NCBI GenBank assembly: GCA_034509735.1
Contig: JACGWO010000007.1
Location: 20,178,046 to 20,242,045 of the forward strand
Source: Sesamum alatum
Taxonomy: Eukaryota > Streptophyta > Magnoliopsida > Lamiales > Pedaliaceae
Length of the DNA stretch: 64,000 nt
Reading direction: 5' to 3'
Shown: in pieces, positions 21,114 to 32,931 of the stretch
Layout: every line of letters starts with the position of its first letter
How positions within the stretch are numbered: the stretch's first letter is position 1
Program-made: the position numbers and the translations under genes
The notes under the pieces: model-generated
The model's input: the letters and a program-made list of their open reading frames with translations, nothing else
What the model was told of the DNA's origin: nothing
Databases searched by the model: none

Positions 21114-23315
21114 TGTTGGAATAGGTGACCAGAAAGCCAATAGGTTTGGCAATTTGTAACCTATCCGACAACTTGATGTGAATGTAATATTATTATGTGA
21201 TGAATAAGATGAGTGTTTGTCACCAATGGTACCTTCTTTGTTGCGCTCGTCTTACATTTGTTAAAACGGGGTTTAACTTATATCGTGCAGTTGGGCCACG
21301 CATTGGATGGAGGTCATGAAACCAACTGATTAAGAGTTGGGTCTGAAACGTTCCAAGTCGAGGACCTCGAGACAGGGCATCGAGAGTCCTATTGAGACTT
21401 GCGTCAAGAGTCGTGTTCATTGGATGAGTGCCGTGTTTCATCGGCGACAGGCGTGGGACGCCTACACGATCTTAATGGGTTGGTCGACTGGGGTCGAGCC
21501 GACTGGACTGACTCGCGGGGATCATCATATGGAAGCCTTGGAGGCTTGGTCGGTACGATTGAATTTCCCCGGTTCTGATAGTATGGGAGTAATCCTCAGA
21601 CTTGAGGAATCATGGCAGTCACGTGCACAAGACGGCTGTATCTTGGATTTGGCGAGAGGTGATCATTCTGTAAGATGATCATTATAAGCCTTATCCAATG
21701 CAGTCGGAATATGTAGCGAGGACGGTGGATTTCAAGAAGAGGATCCGTCCCCTGTCAGTATGTGATAGAGGTATCTCCTATGCACTCGGAGACACGTTCA
21801 TGCTGTTTAAAGCTGTGGCCACAGTGGTTAGTCGAACAGGGAATGGTTTCCCTGTGTCGACGCAATGAAGCATACGTGGTCTCGAGTATTAAGCATAGAT
21901 GCCTAGTCAAGGATGGGAACCGACGCCCAATTCCATACCCTAGACTAAGGCCGGGAGACGGTAGACGGAAGGATCGTACCCGTACGGAATCGGCGCCTAA
22001 ATGTTCACGCCAATTCACCTAGTCTCTAGTGCCATGGACCGTTGCTAGACGGCCACCCATGGTAACGGGCCCTTGTGGGACACGGGCCAAAGTCTAGCTG
22101 AGGGTGAACCTAAAGGGTCACACACAAATCACCAAGGAGGTTGAGAGATCGACTTGGAATCAATCTCGAAGGATAAAATAAGTAATTGGATTACTTAAGG
22201 GAAAGTCCATTGGATGGACGGGCCGATATTGTATCGGGCTTTCGTTTAATTGGTAAATTGGATTTTCGATTAAATATGGAAAGTTGAGACATTGAGACGT
22301 TGGATCTTTTAATTGGATTAAAAGATCAACGGGAATAATTTAAATGGACATTAAATATGATTTAATGTTGGATTCGTCGTAATTGGATTTACGATAAAAA
22401 CCCGGTCCGTTAAATTATACCCGAGAGGAGAAATAATTCCTATTTTTGGAATAGGAAGAAGTTGGACTTCTTTCCTTAATTAAACATGGCCGACATGCTC
22501 CCTTGGAGGAAGCAAAAACAGCCATGTTTCATGCTAGGTGGTATGTTGACTTATCTCTTTTGGAAAGAGACAAATTCAACTCCAATCAAGCTCTTCCCTT
22601 TTTGGTAATGATTTGATCATACCATAAATTTTGGTAGGCTTGATTGAAGAATTGATGGTGATTGATTGGAATGAATCTAGACATCCTTGGATGAACCTAG
22701 ACACATTCCAATAATCACATTAATTATGTATATATATTAGAATATACAACACCAAGCATAAGTGATTTATTATTCATCTTTTTCTAGGAAAAAAAGAAGA
22801 CAAAAATCCTCTCCTCTCTCTCAATTTTCGTGCTCTCTCCCTCTCTTACACTTGTGTTCTTCACTTGAATTTTGAATCAAGAAGAAGAACAAAGTAGGTT
22901 TAAGAGAACACTAATTCATAGTGTTCTTTCTCTTAAACCGATTCCTTCTAAACCCGTTCTTTTCTAGCAAGAAGAACGTGAGTTTCTTCCGGTGTGATGT
23001 GGATCACCTTTGGAGAATCCATACGTTTGGATTTCGTGAGCATTCTGGAGAAGGAACAATGCAAGTAGCCGGGAGCATACGCTAAACAATCAAAGGTAAC
23101 GGTTTATTACGCTTTTATTGATTTCATTTATATATCTATGCCCTATCTGCTTAAATATATGTTTTAATATTTACACATCCTACATCGAACGCCCAGTTGA
23201 GCACCCAAGGGGTACACCCCTTGGGATTTGCGTATTTTGAATTTGATTTAAATTTACGCAATTTCTCGCTTCCTCGCTTCCGCTCGCGCTCCCGTGCGGA
23301 TCCGCTTGTCCTTCA
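21114..23315 (+). mobile_element. 3' LTR of element A (L3)
   Basis: It runs from TGTTGGAATAGG to TTGTCCTTCA and closely matches 6977-9200. About 34 bp present near 7146-7180 is missing here near 21275. It joins gypsy gag sequence at 23316. Confidence 0.9.
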
Positions 23316-23860
23316 CTTATCTCGGTACATCTTAGGTCTGTATTTATCATCGAACTCACTCTGAAACTCAGCCCAAGTTATCTCTCTTGGCTCATATGCC
23401 CTCTTTACGGACCTCCACCAAATCAAGGCATTCCCCACGAACAATGAAACAACATACTTAAGTCGATTCTCCGGAGTACAGTTCACTAAGTTCAGCATAT
23501 CTTCGACATTTTCCCACCATCTCTCAGCAATCTCAGGATCCAAGGTACCCTCAAATTTAGCAGCTCCCATCTTTCTTATTCTTTCATAATTACGATCAAT
23601 TGTAGCAACTGCTAGTGCTGGCGCTGGAGCAGGTGCTGGCTTGTGCTTGGGCCTGGAGGGCCATCTGAAGAATTTGTGCAAATTCTGGTGGTAACCCCAC
23701 CGCTGGAGCACCACCGGGAGGAATAGGAGCATCACCACCGACACCCTCTCGACCTATCTCCACCCCACCTGCACTCGCAGGTGCAAATCGAGCCCTCTTC
23801 GAACTCCCCTGACACTTCTCTACCAGCTACTGGGTCAGCACGTGCACCTTGAGAAGCCAT
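23316..23860 (-). pseudogene. gag: Ty3/gypsy gag, minus strand, truncated and frameshifted
   Basis: A start codon at 23860 opens MASQGARADPVAG; that frame ends early. In another frame GGAPAVGLPPEFAQIL appears, then the retrotransposon gag region reads DPEIAERWWENVEDML, LKYVVSLFVGNALIWW and EFDDKYRPKMY. This is the capsid part of a chromovirus-type gag. It is cut at 23316 by the L3 LTR of A, so nucleocapsid and pol are missing. At least one frameshift lies near 23740. A primer site and LTR follow upstream. Confidence 0.85.
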
Positions 23861-23928
23861 CCTACATTAGACAATTCAGTCATTAGACACATCTCATAGC
23901 CAACCAATCACCCTAGAAACGTAGACCT

Positions 23929-23940
23929 GCTCTAATACCA
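23929..23940 (-). other. Primer-binding site of the minus gypsy copy
   Basis: Reversed it reads TGGTATTAGAGC, one mismatch from the initiator-Met tRNA site, 5 bp from the LTR edge at 23946. Confidence 0.8.
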
Positions 23941-23945
23941 CCTAA

Positions 23946-25987
23946 TGTAACACCCCCTACTTTACTACACCCAGTTACCATTAATTAATCTTCCATTTTC
24001 TTAATCTCAACTTATGTTATAACGTAATATAAATTTTATCTATCAATATAACAAATATATATACGACATGAGATAATAAACATAGCCAAAAACCTTATAT
24101 TTACTTCCCACCACTGTACATAACTTAAGAAAAAGATAACCAACGTCCAGCTGTCCAATATCTTACAACAAGCTCTACAATACTAGGATATTTTAATTAT
24201 ATAGCCCAAAAACTTCCACCTTCGATGTCACGGCTGACCCACCTATTTAGTGTCACGGCACGGCTCAAGATCCAATAGTATTAGTCCGTGCGACTCTATC
24301 TCCTGAAACGTATGTGGCAAGGAATGAGCTGCCTACTCAATAAGTATAGCCTTTCGGTCTATATATAAGTATTCAAGCAACCAGTCAAGTATAAAGTAAA
24401 TATACCAATATAATTCAACATCCGACATAGATTACAGCAGATAAGAAATCACATAGCTACAATACAATATTTACTCAAGACATAATAGAGGCATTTTAGT
24501 TGTTTCCTTAGGGCCCTGCTTAATCAACTTGGAGTGCATCACTCAATGAGCTTAGCCGGCTATCACCATCAATCATCATCTGAATCACAATACTCCTTCC
24601 ACTCTCTTTTCTTTTCTGATATTACACAGCACATAGCTCGTGTGTATCTCATCCTCATTGATATCACATAGCACACAGCTCGTGTGTATCCCATCATCTC
24701 CATTGATTAATGACAGCACACAGGTCGTCATTGATCGTATCATGATAAGCCATTGAGTATGCTCCCTAGTTAGTTAAGCCATCATTTCATTTAATAATCA
24801 TTCACTCGTCAATACCATTCATATTTGACTTCATATCACAATCGACTATACAACCCCACAATCATTTAACCAACGTCCGTGCAACACAATCGCACTTTAG
24901 CACATAACAGCAATTCCACAGATATAACGATCATTTTGATCACAATCGACACCCATAATCAAGTATATAAACAATCCATATTCATATCCTCATAATTATA
25001 TATATATATATATATATCCAAAATTCAATATCAAATTCTCACATAAGCATATATATATATATTTATATCCAACAATTTATATTTATATACATATAAATAT
25101 ATATATATATATATCCAAAATTCAAAATGGAGTTCTCTTATAAGCATATAAATATATATATAATATATCCAACAATTTATATTTATATTCATATAAATAT
25201 ACATAAACCAATTAGCTATATTTACCTCAAATCTCAAAATTGGTCTGTCAACACGAAGGGTTGCTCAACCTTCCACTTTATCGTCACGTCCTACAGTAAA
25301 TTATAATTTATACGATCAATAACTCATAAATATCGTAAGTTCTAATTAATATATTATATAATATTCGCATCGTTCTATTTATATAGAAATTCAACCCCCC
25401 GTTCTATTTTATTTTAAATAACTTAACTTTCTACACTTCTTAGGTATACTTTTAATTTATCAACTAACTCATACAATTCCATTTTATAAAAACCCTCATA
25501 CCATTATAACTACCGGTGTTAAAAATATTTCAAACTTAAATTATTATAAAAATCTTATATTTTCTTAAATAACTTTTCAATAATATTTCTATTAATTCCT
25601 ATCAATTCCTCGCTATTATATAATATGATTAAACACCAATATATATATAATTAAGTATTTAGTCAATACAACCAATGAAATTTAATACATTAACTACAAT
25701 AGTGATTAAATCTAGCAAATCTAGTAATTTAGTTACCCAATTATAGCAATCTTATATCAAATGTGATATTTAATATAACACTAGTTTAACTAGTCAAAGT
25801 CATAAATTTTTTCAATTAAATAGTAAATCGGTCAATATAAACTACATTTAGTAAATCGTCTAATTACATAATATAATTATTATAAATTAATAAAAATTAA
25901 AACTAAAAATTTCATACCTGATTTTCGTCTTCCCGGAGAGAAATTGAAACTGAGAAATGTTCTTCATATTTTGTGTATTTGACACAA

Positions 25988-26028
<41 letters not shown>

Positions 26029-26125
26029 TAATGATATATGAGGTGGTGGTGGGGTGACTCCCACCCCACTTTCTCTCTACCTATATATATATATATATTA
26101 TATTATGGTTATATATATATATATC

Positions 26126-26164
<39 letters not shown>

Positions 26165-26354
26165 TATTATACATATATATATATTACATAATTAATATGA
26201 TTTGCTCCCAAATTTTATAATAAGTTCCAATTTATTCCGTTCAAGTTTTATCATATTCCAATTTCAACCTATAATTTATTTTTAATTAACTCAAATTTTC
26301 TTAATAATTGCTAATTAATCTCTCAATTAGTTATAAAATCCTACGATAGTCACA
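23946..26354 (-). mobile_element. Gypsy (chromovirus) 5' LTR, minus strand
   Basis: Reversed it begins TGTGACTATCGTAGG and ends GGGGGTGTTACA, matching the plus-strand LTR at 28443-30586. It contains AT microsatellites (24995-25020, 25995-26180) and repeats of a CTCGTGTGTATC motif near 24640-24700. It sits against RT sequence of the plus gypsy copy at 26355, consistent with insertion into that pol gene. Confidence 0.9.
25984..26180. repeat. CA, TA and ATT microsatellites
   Basis: (CA)n passes into (TA)n at about 25984-26022, with further TA runs and an ATT run near 26131-26157. The corresponding part of the other LTR near 28610-28650 is much shorter, so these tracts vary in length. Confidence 0.85.
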
Positions 26355-28389
26355 TCCATAATTGTCGGTCCTTTGACAAAGTTACTGAGGAAGGAAGTAA
26401 TATTTCAGTGGACTGAACAGCGCCAACAAAGCTTTAATGAGTTGAAGAAAAGACTGACCTCAACTCCGATTTTGGTTTTACCGTCTGGTAGTGGTGGATA
26501 TGTAGTGTACACGGATGTTTCAAAACAGGGTTTGGGTTGTGTATTAATGCAGAACGAAAAGGTAATTGCCTATGCATCTCGTCAGCTGAGGACTCATGAG
26601 TTGAATTATCCCACACATGATTTGGAGTTGGCTGCGATTGTGCATGCATTAAAAGATAAAGGAGAAAAATTTCAAATTTTCACTGATCACAAGAGTTTGA
26701 AGTATATTCTGACGAAAAAGGAACTGAATTTGAGATAAAGGAGATGGATAGAACTGCTGAAGGATTATGACTGCACTATTGATTATCATCCATGGAAAGA
26801 AAACGTGGTAGCAGATGCTTTGAGTAGAAAGAGCTCAAGTACATTAGCCAGTTTGGGGAGTCATGATCTGACATTGTTGTTGGAAATGAGATATATGAAT
26901 GCAAAATTAGAAGTTGATAAGATGACAGGATTGTTGGCAGCCTTGCAATTTAAGCCAGACTTTGTGGATCAAATCAAAGAAGCACAAACTCAGGATCTTT
27001 TCTTATTATGGATGCTGGCGAAAATGAAACACGGTAAGAAGTCAAATTTTTCGTTAAGAGCTGATGGAGTTATAATGAACGGGGAGCGAATTTGTGTACC
27101 CGATGTAGATGGGTTACGAGGAGAGATCTTGCGAGAAGCTCATAATGCACCATATTTCATGCATCCTGGTATTACAAAGATGTATCGGAATTTAAGACCG
27201 TACTATTGGTGGCAGACAATGAAGAAGGATGTGGCAGAGTTTGTGGCCAAATGTATGACATGTCAGCAGGTAAAAGCAGAACATCAGGCGCCAGTAGGTA
27301 AACTTCAGCCTTTATCCATACCAGAATGGAAGTGGGAAAAGATTTCTATAGATTTTTGTCGTAGGGTTGCCACGTACACTCAAGAAGCATGATGCTATTT
27401 GGGTAATTGTAGATAGACTGACGAAATCAGCACATATCTTGCCAATACGACTAGGTGATTCTCTGGATAAGTTACCCGAGTTGTATGTTTTCGAGATCGT
27501 GAGATTACATGGTGTGCCTATATCTATTATATCAGATAGAGATCCTCGATTCACCTCACATTTTTGGAGAAGTTTACAAAGGGCAATGGGCACAAATTTA
27601 CATTTTAGTACTGCATTTCATCCTCAGACAGATGGGCAGTCAGAAAGAACAATTTAGACCCTGGAAGATATGATTAGGGCTTGTACAATAGAGTTTAAGG
27701 GCAACTGGGATGATCATCTACCTTTGATGGAGTTTGCGTATAATAATAGTTTTCATTCTAGTATCGATATGGCCCCGTACGAAGCTTTATATGGAAGGAG
27801 ATGTCGCAGTCCAGTATGTTGGGATATGGAGGGATCACGACAGCTGGAAGGTCCAGAATTGGTGCAAGAAACAGTGGCAAAGATAGAGATAGTGAAAAAG
27901 TGTCTAAAAGCAGCTCAAGATTGACAAAAAAGTTATGCTGATAAACATCGAAGGGAGATGGAATATGGAATAGGTGATAGGATTTTTCTGAAGGTAGCTC
28001 TATGGAAGGGGATCTTGAGATTTGGCAAGCAAGGGATGTTGAGTCCGAGATATATTGGGCCGTATGAAATTATTGAAAGAATTGGGCCATTAGCATATCG
28101 ACTAGCATTGCCACCAGAGTTGTCACGGATACATGAAGCTTTCCATGTTTCGATGCTACGACGATATCGATATGATCATAGCCACGTCATCCGTGAACCA
28201 GAGATAGAGATTTTCGAGGAATTGACATATGTGGAAGAGCCAACGGAGATTCTAAACAGAAGTGTAAGAAAATTGAGAATTAAGGAGATACCAATGGTGA
28301 AAGTGAAGTGGAGTCATCATTCTCGGAGAGAGGCAACTTGGGAAGTAGAGGAGCATATGAGAGACAAATGTCCCTATTTATTCAATTGA
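26355..28389 (+). pseudogene. pol: Ty3/gypsy chromovirus pol: RT end, RNase H, integrase, chromo-like tail
   Basis: It opens in the RT thumb ([11 protein letters not shown]). RNase H follows, with [26 protein letters not shown] and TDHKSLKYI. The integrase zinc finger is H..H..C..C (EAHNAPYFMHPG, KCMTCQQVK). Core acidic residues appear in SIDF, SDRDPRF and QSERT. The C-terminus ([25 protein letters not shown]) fits the chromo-like tail of plant Tekay/Del elements. Disabling changes are TAA at 26736, an extra T in a T-run near 27357, TAG at 27655, TGA at 27922, and loss of about eight residues near 26660. The 5' half of pol is absent where the minus LTR begins. Confidence 0.93.
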
Positions 28390-28429
28390 ACGGGTAAGTT
28401 AGTTAAATTTCGATGACGAAATTTTTATT

Positions 28430-28438
28430 AGGAGGGGA
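28430..28438 (+). other. Polypurine tract of the plus gypsy copy
   Basis: AGGAGGGGA precedes the LTR start at 28443 and follows the pol stop by about 40 bp. Confidence 0.75.
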
Positions 28439-28442
28439 TAAT

Positions 28443-29520
28443 TGTGACGTTCGTCGGATTTTATAAAATAATTGAAAGATTAATTAGTAATTATTAAAAA
28501 AATTGATTTAATTATAAATAAATTATAGGTTAAAATTGGAATATGATAAAATTTGAACGGAGTAAATTGGAACTCATTATAAAATTTGGGAGCGAATTAT
28601 ATTAATTATAAAAATATATAGATATATATAATAATAATATAATATATAGAGAGAGAAAGTGGGGTGGGAGTCACCCCACCACCACCTCACATTAATTAAT
28701 AAATATATATGAGTGTATTACAAACTCATAAAGCAAACTTTGATACAACACACTATTACATTAAACATTTCTATCTCAATTTTCTCTCTCTCGGGAAGAC
28801 AAAAGGTATGAATTTTCTTTTATATTTTTAATTTTTTATTAATTTATATAATTATATATGTAATTAATCCATTTACTAATGTAGTTTATATTGACCGATT
28901 TACTATTTAATCGGAAAGGTTTATGAGTTTGACTAGTTAAATTAGTGTTGAATTAGATATCACATGTGATTTAAGATTGCTATAATTGGGGAACTAAATT
29001 ACTATATTTGCTAGATTTAATCACTACTGTAGTTAATGTATTCAATTTCATCGGGTGTATTGACTAAATACTTAATTATATATATATATATATATTTGTT
29101 TAATCATATTATATAATAGCGAGGAATTGATAGGAATTAATAGAAATATTATTGAAAAGTTATTTAAGAATATATAAGATTTTTATAATAATTTAAGTTA
29201 GAAATATTATTAACACCCGTAGTTAAAATTGTATGAGGGTTTTATAAAATGAAATTGTATGAGTTAGTTGATAAATTAAAAGTATACCTAAGAAGTGTAG
29301 AAAGTTAAATTATTTAAAATAAAATAAAACGGAGGGTTGGATTTCTGTATAAATAGAACTATGCGAATATTATATAATACCTTAATTAGAATTTACGATA
29401 TATATGAGTTATTGATTGTATAATTTATAATTTACTATAGAACATGACGATAGAGTGGAAGGTTGAGCAGCCCTTCGTGTTGACAGACCAATTTGAGATT
29501 TAAGGTAAGTATAGCTAATT

Positions 29521-29556
<36 letters not shown>

Positions 29557-30586
29557 TATATTTATATACTTGATCATGGATGTCGATTGTGATTAAGATG
29601 ATCGTTATATCTGGAATTGCTATTATGTGCTAAAGTGTAATTATGATGCACGGATGTTGGCTAAATGATTGTGGCGTTGTATAATTGATTGTCATATGAA
29701 ATCAAATAGGAATAGTATTGACGAGTGAATGATTAAAATGAAACGATGGCTTAACTAACTGGGGAGCATACTCAATGGCTTACAATGATATGATCGATGA
29801 CGAGCTATGTGCTGTCATTGATCAATGGAGATGATGGGATACACACGAGTTGTATGTTGTTGTGATATCAGTGAGGATGGGGTACACACGAGCTGTGTGA
29901 TGTGTGATATCAGAAAAGAAAAGAGAGAGGAAGAAAGAGTATTGTGATTTAGATGATGATGATGATGGGGATAGCCGGCTAAGCTCATTGAGTGATGCAC
30001 TCCAAGTTAGTTAAGCAGGGCCCTAAGGAAATAACTAAAATGCCTCTATTATGTCTTGAGTTAATATCTTATTGTAGCTATGTGATTTCTTATCTGTTGT
30101 AATGTATGTCGCATGTTGGATTGTGTTGGTATACTTTCTTTATACTTGATTGGTTGCTCGTATACTTATATATAGACCGAAAGGCTATGCTTATGAAGTA
30201 GGCAGCTCATTCCTTGCCACACACGTTTCAGGAGATAGGTTGCACGGACTAATACCATTGGATCTTGAGCCGTGCCGTGGCACTGAATAGGTGGGTCAGT
30301 CGTGACATCGGAGGTGGAAGTTTTTGGGCTATGTAATTAAAATATCCTAGTATTTGTAGAGCCTGTTGTAAGATTTTGGAGAGTTGGACGTTGGTTATAT
30401 TTTTCTTAAGTTATGTACAGTGGTGGGAAGTATATATATAAGGTTTTGGCGATGTTGATTATCTCAGGTCGTAAATATATGTGCAATATTGGTAAAATAT
30501 AATTTATATTACGTCATAGAATGAGTTGAAATGAGATGGAAGATTAATTAGTTGTAATGAGGTGTAGTATAGTAGGGGGTGTTACA
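28443..30586 (+). mobile_element. Gypsy (chromovirus) 3' LTR, plus strand
   Basis: It begins TGTGACGTTCGTCGG after the polypurine tract and ends GGGGGTGTTACA. It mirrors 23946-26354. A long TA run lies at 29525-29553. The right flank is decayed copia pol, so this gypsy element inserted into copia DNA; its left target copy is lost. Confidence 0.92.
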
Positions 30587-31637
30587 TACAAGGAGAGGCG
30601 ATGTTGGATATCCGGGTTTGGATCAATGGCTTAGAGCTATTGGATCTGTCATGAAAATTCAAACTGGGTTTGAAATTTTGTATAATTCGAATATTCGTTT
30701 TGACAAGTTCATACGGAGTATGAATCGATCAGTAACAGGCTTTAGGGTCAGTGGGAGGATAGTTTTGTTCCAAGTGTTAAGTGTGTAATGTCTTATTCAT
30801 TTGGAATGAATTTAAAATGTTAGGAAATACTAAAACACAAGTGTTGTTCACGCAATTCTCCATGATAGGAATTGGATTCCTTTATATAGGGTTAAGCTGT
30901 TCAACACTCTGTCATGTTAGACTGATGAGAAAAGCTTAGATGTTTGACATCCCCTACATCTTTGCCTTAGGCAGCATGAAAATATTGTTCGTGTATTGGG
31001 CCTGATGTTGTGTATGCTCTGGGCATGACAACGGTTATTGGGCTTGTGCCGAGATGGCAGTAGACAACTGTTGACAATATCTTTAATACCTGGATAAGGA
31101 TTAAAGAAGCGTTCTTAATGCACGTTTTGTGGAGGGTTGATTCTAGAAGGCTATAGCGATACTAGCTTCCAAAATCATGTGAATAATGTTTAGTCTCAAT
31201 ATGTATGTACATTTGGACTTAATGGTGACTGTGGTGGCTTGTAAAGGTTTCAAGTAGGATACCATGACATGTCATTATGAAAGTCGAATGTATGGCGACT
31301 TTGGAAGTCGTTTCTGGAAAGTGGTTTGGATTGAAAACTGCATCCATAGGATGGATGTGGTGCCTAGCACGGCCGAGCCAGTAGTTGCCTTGGAGGCGAA
31401 CAACTAGGCTTTGGAAAAAGCGTTTTGGGTCCGAGATCTCATCACAGATCCACGAAAAATTCTTAGACAACCACCATTTGCAGGCAACAATGGTAGGAAG
31501 AGGTGACATGGTTGGATTCATATCACTTCAGTAGAGAAATATAGTAAACCCACGAGACCGAGCCAGTATCGTAGATTGCTCATGCTCATTAGGATCTGAG
31601 CAACATGGGTAATTGGCTTTGTGGTCAAGTGGGAGAT
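30587..31637 (+). pseudogene. Decayed copia pol 3' end (L4 lineage)
   Basis: It is collinear with 900-1966: GATGTTGGATAT.., then the RT relic with the shared deletion near 30860-30902, and RNase H remnants. The polypurine motif AAGTGGGAGA lies just before 31638. No usable frame remains. Confidence 0.8.
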
Positions 31638-31901
31638 TTTTAGAGTAGGTGATCAAAAAGTCAATTAGATTGGCTGTTCTGAGAACTATTCGTCAATCTT
31701 TATCAAAGTAATATTATACTGATGGATAAAGTAAGTATTCATCACTGGCAAATAGTGTTTGTTGTTCTTACTACTACTACATTGAATACCGTTTCAATGT
31801 CACAACAAATGTCCACAGACTGATTGGTTAAACCCATTGAGTTGAGCTGGGCATAGGTTGGCGGCTATGAAACCAACTCCTTGAGGGTCGGTCTGAAATG
31901 T
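31638..31901 (+). mobile_element. Truncated L4 LTR start
   Basis: It begins TTTTAGAGTAGGTGATC (TG mutated to TT) and follows L4 text for about 264 bp to GAAATGTTCCA. At about 31902 it switches to minus-strand LTR sequence. Confidence 0.75.
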
Positions 31902-32931
31902 TCCATAGCATAAATTAAATAGGAGAAGATGCTGGACAAGTGGCTAAAGGATGAAAACAAAAAGATACATGAAATGTAAATGAGAACCAACCTTATGTTC
32001 GTTGCAACCAGTTCTAGCTTTATTCCCTTTACGTTTCCTTGTTTCGTTCATTTGAGAGTCCAATGTTGAACTCCTCTAAGTGTTGTCCACACCACACTAC
32101 GGATTCAAACTATAGTTTATTGCTAGATAAAATATAGTGAAGAGAAGAAGAAAACAATCCCAAAGCAACACTATCAATTAGTGTTCTTTAGAATATTTTA
32201 AGTTCTTTTCTTTACAATAGAAAAAGACACTTAGAGAGAATTTCAGAGGTGTTTTTGGCTTAAAATCTCCAGCAAAAATGAAGCATGTTAGTGTATTTTG
32301 TGTAGTGTATTTTTATATGTAAGTAGGAATTTTTGAATTCAAAATTCAACCTCCATCAATAAACCTCCAAGGCTAACTTCCACATATACACTATTATAGC
32401 ACAAGTGTCACCCATGATGGCACATGGAGAACCACCTCTACATGCACCTCACATGGCCTATACACATTAAAAAAACCCCAAATTCTCCTACAACATGCTC
32501 CTACTTGTATAAGATGTGGACTTGAATTCCATGCTTTTGGACTTTATTAATCTAATTAAATTTAAGTCCAAACAAGAATCATTGGGAATTAATTAAGATA
32601 ATTAGTCTCAATCCAATTGAATCCAATAGTTTATTTAATCCAATTAAATAAACATAAGTCCAAATAAAGAATAATTGATCCAATCAATTATTCTAGCCAA
32701 AAACTTAATAAATTAATCCAATTAATTTAAATTTTCTTAGTCCAAAATTAACTAATCCAATTAATTAATCTTGGACCATCCATCAAATGGATTTTTCAAT
32801 AAAATGATCCAACCATTTATTTTCTCTCTTGAATAAATATAAATCCAATTAAATTTATTCGCTTCTTTCTAGAATTAATTCCAAATTCATTCTACCAAAT
32901 CCAAAGTGATTTGTGTGTGACTCATTAGGTT

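Larger units (their letters stand above)
6977..23315 (+). mobile_element. Copia element A (L3 LTRs), rearranged
   Basis: The 5' LTR is 6977-9200 and the 3' LTR is 21114-23315, both L3. Between them are a primer site, a leader, gag (11007 to about 12101) and, much later, the RT/RNase H end plus polypurine tract (20377-21113). The interior 12117-20376 belongs to element B in the opposite orientation. Flanking pentamers differ (CTAGT before, CTTAT after). The right flank is gypsy gag instead of the interrupted L2 LTR expected from the left flank. The two ends may therefore come from different copies or have been rearranged after insertion. Confidence 0.7.

Noticed and set aside
24620..24740. CRISPR-like spaced repeats (CTCGTGTGTATC units)
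   Set aside because: A few irregular repeats inside a gypsy LTR of a plant genome, with no regular spacers or cas genes.
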